Shown piece by piece: positions 57,969 to 64,000 of a stretch of 64,000 bases of DNA (positions are counted from its first letter, which is position 1; each line of letters begins with the position of its first letter). This DNA is from Botryosphaeria dothidea (lineage: Eukaryota; Ascomycota; Dothideomycetes; Botryosphaeriales; Botryosphaeriaceae). The translations under genes and the position numbers were made by a program. The notes under the pieces were generated by a model, which had not been told where the DNA came from, did no database searches, and saw only the letters and a list, made by a program, of their open reading frames with translations. The stretch covers positions 992,001 through 1,056,000 of the forward strand of contig WWBZ02000001.1 of the NCBI GenBank assembly GCA_011503125.2, written 5' to 3'.

Positions 57969-60856
57969 ATGGCGTCGTGCGTAAGCTGCTTCGTGTGCTC
58001 GCAACCCACTTAACTGACCTGTCGCGCACAGCTACATCCTTCACCTGCCCTTCCGCCGCACCCACTCAGTCGTCCTTTCCGACGCAATCAAGCAGTACAT
58101 ATCCAACAAATATGACCAGCACCCGGACATGTTCACCCAGGACCTCGAGGCCATCGACGCCTTGCGCTCCGGCGCTATCCACGCCGTCGAACCCCACCAG
58201 AGCGGCGTTCGCAAGCTGCAAGCATACGCGGCCCAACTCGTCTGGATCGGCGGAAAATTTCCGGTCGATGTAGGTAGACCTTTCGGCACTTGGCCAACTA
58301 CTGGCTGACAGGAGCGTGCCCTGTTGCAGATAGGTGTGGACTTCTCCTGGTATCCCGCTTTGGGCTACAATGTACAGAGGCCTGGTGCGTTCTCTAACTT
58401 GCTTCCACACACTTTGCCGGCGCGAGGCTGACACGCGGGATGAATAGTGTCGGAGAACAACATCCGCTTCGAGTTGGCCAATGTGCTGTTTAACCTCGCC
58501 GCCATGTACTCGCAGCTGGCCACCTCCACGAATAGGACCACTGCCGAAGGTCTGAAACTCGCGTGCAACTACTTTTGCCTCGCTGCCGGCGTTATCTCCC
58601 ACATCAAGGTCAACGTTATTCCCGACATGCGCTCCAGCCCGCCGGAGGACATGGATACTATGACCTTAGAGAGTTTGGAACACCTCATGCTCGCACAGGC
58701 GCAGGAGTGCTTTTGGCAGAAAGCTGTCAAGGACGGGCTGAAAGATGCCTCGATATCAAAGCTCGCTGCCAAAGTGTCTGACTTGTATTCGGATGCCAGT
58801 GACTGGGGAATCAAGTCCGATGCCGTGAGCAGTGAGTGGATACATCACATGGGGGCAAAACACCACCATTTTGCCGCGGCTGCGCAATATCGAGCTGCTC
58901 GCGATTGTCTAGAGAAGCGCAAGTATGGCGAGGAGGTCGCTCGGCTGAGGGATAGTCTTGTCTGCGCGAATGAAGCGCTGAAAGAAGCGCGATACATCAA
59001 CAAAAAAGTCTTGGGTGATCTGAGCGGGTTAAAAAATAGGGTCACCGAAGATTTGAAGCGCGCCGAGAAAGACAACGACATGATCTATCTGCGTACGTTC
59101 GGTGCTGTAGAGAGTCCGGCAGCTTTTGTATCTAACGATTTTAATTGCAGAGCCTGTTCCCCCGAAGCCCGAGTTGAAGACACTTGACCGCGCCACAATG
59201 GTCTCCGCTAAGACGCCGAAAGAGGTATCGGAGCCTTTGGCCATGCTCGGAGATAACAGTGACCTTGGACGGCCATTGTTCTCCAAGCTCGTACCGTATT
59301 CGGTACACATCGCAGCTAGCATCTACGCCGACCGCAGAGATCGCGTGGTAGCCAAGACAATTGAAGAACTGGAAGGGCTGACCGCCATAATCCATGAGTA
59401 TGCTTCACCAAGCTCTCGAATGATCGAAACAAGAGGCTGACAAAGGTTTCAGAGTGCTCAAAAGCTTGAATCTCCCGGGATCTCTCCAAGCCCTAGAAAA
59501 GCCGCTGGGTCTGCCACCAGGGCTTGTCTCACATGCAGAGGAAATACGTCAGCAGGATGGCCTTGACCGCTTGTACCGATCCATTGATGAGACGGAGAAG
59601 CTAAAGGAACAAGACAGAGCGATCTACCAAGAGGGTGTCGACCATCTCCGTCAGGAGGCGGCTGAGGACGAGCGGGCTAGGAGGAAATACGGAACGGACC
59701 GGTGGGGCCGCCCGCCATCCGCTGACGCAGCACCTAAGCTCTACGCTCAAGTAAACGAAATCGACGGCTACCTCAAGTCAGCTGCCAATAGCGACCAAAT
59801 CGTCCAGAGCAAGATTAAGGACAGCGAGAGCCACATTCGGCTCCTCTCCGGTACCGACCATGACCTAGAGCAATTCGTACCGAGCAGTCGGCGCGTGACC
59901 ATGACTGCGGCCGTCGAGAGAGAAGCCACGAGTCTCAGGGGTTGCCTCAATGAGATTTCAAGACTAGAGAGCAGACGGAAACGCAAGATCGAGGCGCTTA
60001 AAGCAAAAGCTAGGCAAGATGATATTAGTAAGGCTAATGGCATGATGGCGCAGCAGAAGATCGTTGAAGACTAATTTAAGCTCACAGACCCAGAGCTGCT
60101 CAAAGAAACGTCCCGGCTCGAACGGGAGTATCCGATGCAGAATATTGAGGCGGTGCAGTTCGAAGACCTCTTCGAGAAGCGTCTCCACAAGTACGATGTC
60201 GACAACGACATGGTAGCCGACGAGGATCAGGAGCAACAAGCCATCATCAAACGATTGGAGGATGCAAATGCTGCATTAGTCTCTGCTCGGCGCGGAGACT
60301 CTTCGACACGGCAGCGCGAGCAGGCACTCCAGCAGCTGGAAAACGCCTATTTCAAGTACAAGGAAATAATTTCCAATCTGGACGTCGGACGAAAATTCTA
60401 CAATGATCTCGCCAAGATCTGCGGAAGGTTTAGAGATGACTGCCGCAATTTTGCGTACCAACGAAGGGCGGAGGCCACGCAATTCGAAAGGTGAGTCTTG
60501 CAATAGCAGCAGCCTAACACAGCTGGTTTGTTTCAGAGTGGTGTAAACTGACTCGGCATCTGCTCAGTGATCTGTCGACTGCAATGTCGTCGCTGCATCT
60601 GCAGCAGGCCAATGCACTGCAAGAGCAGCGGCAGGCAGACCAAGAGAATCGGCCATACCCGGCACCAGCGCACGCGGACCAGCCGGCAATACCAGCGCCG
60701 ACGCCTACGCGAGCTTCAATGGCGATGGGGCCGACTAATGGGATGTGGACACCGGACATGCCCATTCGCTTCGGAGCGGGGCAGGGCGAGGACATCAAGC
60801 CCGGGCAAGGAGCAGATGCGAGATGGGACCCGTCGAAGGGAATGAAATTTGCGTAG
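57969..60856 (+). CDS. palA: pH-response regulator PalA/Rim20 (BRO1 domain)
   Basis: PalA (Rim20) is an ALIX-like scaffold that binds ESCRT-III Snf7/Vps32 and YPxL/I motifs of PacC, so the protease PalB can process PacC at alkaline pH. Eight exons (57969-57976, 58032-58269, 58330-58384, 58448-59092, 59151-59397, 59453-60027, 60088-60490, 60568-60856) encode 819 residues. The BRO1 domain spans about residues 1-370: MASYILHLPFRR, IGVDFSWYPALGYN, FELANVLFNLAAMYSQLA and HHFAAAAQYRAA. A helical V domain follows, with LEKPLGLPPGLVSHAEEIR and KFYNDLAKICGRFRDDC. The C-terminus is Pro/Ala-rich. The first exon has only 8 nt; the GTGCGT donor is required to reach the SYILHLPFRR frame. Confidence 0.92.
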
Positions 60857-62204
60857 TTTTAGTTCGGGACTCGGCGACGATAGGGTTGTCGCGGCGGACG
60901 GCAGCGAGATCCGTGCAGGCGTGGTCGCACGTGTCGGACGCGGGGGCAGCAAGGCTGAAACGCGCGGGCCGGCCGTGTTGGAGACAGCAGCAGGCTTTGG
61001 AATGCAGGACGAATTGCGTACGCTCAGGCTGTGACTCTTGGACTTGTTCGCTGTTGGTGCTAAGAATAGCTCGAAACGCGCGCCGATCACCCGTGGATGG
61101 CTGGAGATTCGCTCGATAGACGACGGGTGCTGGGTGCTTGCCGTGCCTGGCATGCTAGGGCGCTGGGCAGAGGAGCGTGAGTGGCCGGGCGGGTGGCTTG
61201 CCCTGGGAAATGCGCCTTGAGAGCGCCTTGCCAGAATTACCGCTGTGGCAGTGCTGCGCGTTTGAGCAGGCCCTCAGACCACGGGCGATGCAGCATTGCG
61301 TACCGGCGGCTCGGCTGCCCTGGGCTGGTGCTGCTCGGCTGGTGCCTTGCCCTTGTGCCTCCGCAGGCGTCATTGGCCTGGCGCCGTTGCGCTCCCGCCG
61401 TCGGCCAGCCGTGACGTGCCCTGCGGTCTGCTCTGCTGGCGCTCGTCCTGCTGTCCCGTGCACTCCGCCGCACCAGCCACGCATCTCGTCGTGGGGCGGA
61501 GCCAGCTGCTGGCTCGTCTCGCGAGTCGGCCGGGTCCCTATCGCACAACCCGTATCGTCTGCCCTCCGCAACAACACTCAAAAGCACATAGAGATCTGCG
61601 CGCGCTGCCTGCCTTGCTCCCAGCTACCGCGTCCGCCCGCGCTCGTCGACGCGTGCAGCAATAAGTAAGCTGTGTGGCCCACCGCTCGGCCTAATTACAA
61701 CCCACGGCGCGCATATCTTACTCTCCAGCCCCCACACCCACAGCCCAACAAGGCACCGTTTCACGCTTTCTCACCTCCGCAGCGAGGCCTGCGCTGCGAC
61801 CGCTCGCGCGCGCAAACTCTCGCTGTCCCACGCCCGCCCGCGACCGTGACCGCCTGCCCGCCGCCCGCCCGCCCGCCGCGCTCCTCGCTCGCTCCTATTT
61901 TGGGTGCCCCGCAGGCCGAAGCCTGCGCATCCTGCCCTAGTGCTCTTGGAGCGACCGCTTATATCGCATCGTCGCCAGTCACGACCTCCCGCCTCCCACC
62001 GCAGCAGCTGCGCCCCCAGGCTGAGTCGCAAGGCCATCCTCACCCACCGTCGGCTCGACTGTCCATCCATCCTTCTTCGCCGCGCGTAAGCTCGCGTCTA
62101 GCTGTGCTGCGCACCACTTCCGCGTCCCGCGCCCGCCTCCTCCACGTCCTCCGCCCATGGTCTGAGCGCGTGTGCGAGACTCCAGGAAAAGAAACATCGA
62201 CATC
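60857..62204. other. Intergenic and long GC-rich leader before CRZ1
   Basis: A 1.3-kb stretch between tandem genes. From about 61690 it becomes C-rich with CCC/CCG runs, including a degenerate GCCC repeat at 61856-61880, typical of a long fungal 5' leader. A two-codon upstream ORF is listed separately. Longer open frames here are low-complexity chance frames. Confidence 0.5.
62157..62165 (+). promoter_or_regulatory. Minimal upstream ORF before CRZ1
   Basis: ATG-GTC-TGA lies 39 nt before the CRZ1 start, with G at +4 but C at -3. If it is within the transcript leader, scanning ribosomes could initiate here and must reinitiate downstream over a very short distance. It is seen directly in sequence; its effect is inferred. 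Confidence 0.4.
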
Positions 62205-64000
62205 ATGGACAACGCGCGCCGCGACCGCTCGCCCTCCCAGGGCCATCAGCCTCATATAAGCCCGCACACCTCCCCGTCGCCCCATCAGAGCTACCAGAAT
62301 ATCGCCGGCCTCGGTTTGGATGCCAACTCGCTGACGCCCGACAACAGCGCCTTCGCGCCCTTCGACTCTTCCACCACCAGCCAGGGCTACTTGTCGCCTA
62401 CCAGCCAGCAGCAATTCCCCAACCAGCCCGACATCTCCAACCACAACTTCCTCCAGGCTCAAGGCTTGTCCTCCAACCAGCCCAGCCCCCAGTTCGGCGC
62501 CCAAGGCAGCAACATTTACGGCCAGGACCTCTTCGGCCAGGGCACCTCCGGCGCTGACAACCAGCCCTTTGATGCTCAGTTCCTGACCAGCGGCCAAGGG
62601 AACCAGGGCTCGTCCATCGACCCCTCCATCTTCCTCGATCCTCAGCTGCAAGAACAGGCCATTGACCCCTCGAGTCTGATGAACCACCAGATGTCTACCA
62701 CCGCACATTCCCCCACCCCGCCCCACCTCTTGCAGGCCGACATGTCGCGCCATGCCAGCACGAGTCCCCACGCATCGCCGAGCATAAATCAGGGTGGCTT
62801 TCATTCGGCGGGACATTCTAGACAGCAGTCGTTGGACCCTAACACCGCGTATGGGCAGGCACATGGTGGTGATTGGAACGGCATGTCTTTCAGAGGCCAC
62901 AGGAGAGCCCCTTCTGATACTTACTCAGACGTGTCTTCAAATCACCCCTCACCTTATCTAGGGAATAATGACAGCTTTGACCACGACAATCCATCGCCTC
63001 TACTTGGCGCGCAGCAGGACAACTCCTCCATGTTCCAAGAGGTCTTGGGCTTCAGTCAGTTTTCGCTGTCTGACAACCCGACCCAGGCCGGGATCACTCC
63101 TGGCCACAGTCCTCACATCTCTCCCCGCCTTGCGCCCCAGCAGCAGAACTTGCCTCCATTCACAGCGTCTAACCACTACGGCCTCCAACCCGTGATGAGC
63201 AATCAGCCCACCAATCAGGGCGGCATGGATATGTTTCCGGGTGGCGGCCAGGAGCCATTTCCGGCCCTGAACCAGGAATATGGAGCGTCGGATCAAATGT
63301 CTCCACCGGAGATTAACATTGACTTTGCTCCGCCCTCGAGGCAGCAGAGCTTTGAGCCTCCGAAGCCTGAGGGTTCGGAGAACGCGCTCAGCCCGCCGAA
63401 CAGGAGTCTTTCTCGCAACCGTATGCGCGCAAGGTCCGATCCGTTCAGCAGCGCTAGCACGCGGGCATCCACTCCTGCCAGCGGCAACACATCCGACCCG
63501 GCGGGAACGCTGCACCCCAACGCTGCCAAGATGCCAACCTCACGCTCAACGTCTCCCCATGGTTTGCATAAGTCGTCGCGTCGGTCTTCGACGTCGAGCA
63601 TCCCTCACCGGGATTATATGCTCGGCCTCGCCGACCCCAACCGCCCGAATCCAAACAATCCCGCGTCCACTGCGTCCAGCCCGGGCAATAGTTCTGACCA
63701 TGTCGTCATTCCGAGCCCTGGAGGGGGGTCCAAGCGCACCCAAAAGCACCCGGCGACTTTCCAGTGCAGTCTGTGTCCCAAACGCTTTACCCGCGCGTAC
63801 AATCTGCGCTCTCATCTGCGTACGCACACAGATGAGCGTCCGTTTGTTTGTAGCGTTTGTGGTAAGGCATTTGCACGTCAACACGATCGAAAGCGACACG
63901 AAGGTTTGCACAGTGGTGAGAAGAAGTTTGTGTGCCGGGGCGTGTTGAAGGATAGTAATGGCTGGGGTTGTGGACGCCGATTCGCGCGCGCCGATGCTTT
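62205..64000 (+). CDS. CRZ1: Crz1/CrzA calcineurin-responsive C2H2 factor (cut by window end)
   Basis: Crz1 is dephosphorylated by calcineurin when calcium rises, enters the nucleus and activates stress and cell-wall genes. The visible 598 codons are uninterrupted by introns and run off the window. The N-terminal ~515 residues are Gln/Ser/Pro/Asn-rich. At residues 368-373 is PEINID, close to the PxIxIT calcineurin-docking pattern, followed by FAPPSRQ. Two C2H2 fingers are complete: C521, C524, H537, H541 and C549, C552, H565, H569, with the linker HTDERPF. A third starts at C577 with an enlarged Cys-Cys loop ([11 protein letters not shown]), as in Crz1/CrzA orthologues. The C-terminus lies outside. 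The start is the first ATG of the open frame. Confidence 0.92.
   Translation, partial: MDNARRDRSPSQGHQPHISPHTSPSPHQSYQNIAGLGLDANSLTPDNSAFAPFDSSTTSQGYLSPTSQQQFPNQPDISNHNFLQAQGLSSNQPSPQFGAQGSNIYGQDLFGQGTSGADNQPFDAQFLTSGQGNQGSSIDPSIFLDPQLQEQAIDPSSLMNHQMSTTAHSPTPPHLLQADMSRHASTSPHASPSINQGGFHSAGHSRQQSLDPNTAYGQAHGGDWNGMSFRGHRRAPSDTYSDVSSNHPSPYLGNNDSFDHDNPSPLLGAQQDNSSMFQEVLGFSQFSLSDNPTQAGITPGHSPHISPRLAPQQQNLPPFTASNHYGLQPVMSNQPTNQGGMDMFPGGGQEPFPALNQEYGASDQMSPPEINIDFAPPSRQQSFEPPKPEGSENALSPPNRSLSRNRMRARSDPFSSASTRASTPASGNTSDPAGTLHPNAAKMPTSRSTSPHGLHKSSRRSSTSSIPHRDYMLGLADPNRPNPNNPASTASSPGNSSDHVVIPSPGGGSKRTQKHPATFQCSLCPKRFTRAYNLRSHLRTHTDERPFVCSVCGKAFARQHDRKRHEGLHSGEKKFVCRGVLKDSNGWGCGRRFARADA

Overview
This window is ordinary, gene-dense nuclear DNA from a filamentous ascomycete. 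The evidence is eukaryotic gene structure with many short introns (mostly 46-90 nt, GTANGT-type donors, CTAAC/CTGAC-type branch points), GC-rich coding sequence, and a gene set typical of Pezizomycotina: PalA/Rim20, a Crz1-type factor, Kex1, NADP-glutamate dehydrogenase, Ecl1 and Sfm1. A Dothideomycete is my guess; the sequence does not settle it. I found 28 protein-coding genes, the last cut by the window end. I saw no tRNA, rRNA, CRISPR array, intact transposon or virus. I rebuilt the exon structures by hand from splice signals and reading frame.

Layout. 1-10.5 kb is gene-poor: an Ecl1-family zinc protein (3.7 kb) and one small unknown gene (9.8 kb). 11.3-18.6 kb holds SKI8, the mitochondrial ribosomal protein bL32m, septin CDC10, guanylate kinase and the mRNA export factor RAE1. 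19.9-28.4 kb holds RAD52, KEX1, endosulfine (IGO1), the SPOUT methyltransferase SFM1 and a small basic protein. 29.7-42.6 kb holds a short-chain dehydrogenase, a p24 cargo receptor, Mediator MED5, a conserved unknown, an aldo-keto reductase and GDH. 44.2-53.4 kb holds GET1, a prenyltransferase-alpha-like protein, three poorly known genes (one a small cysteine-rich secreted protein) and the golgin RUD3. 54-64 kb holds a compact catalase-like protein, the copper chaperone ATX1, palA and the start of CRZ1.

The genes are mainly housekeeping: mRNA decay and export, ribosome modification, septum formation, DNA repair, secretory traffic and transcription. They do not form a biosynthetic cluster or operon. 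The only regulatory theme is at the right end, where palA (ambient pH sensing) and CRZ1 (calcium/calcineurin output) are tandem neighbours.

The most unusual items are a 25-bp near-perfect inverted repeat between RAD52 and KEX1, a 102-residue secreted protein with 10 cysteines split over four exons, very small coding exons (3, 8, 8, 14 and 18 nt), and a two-codon upstream ORF just before CRZ1. I did not find a clearly new biological system.
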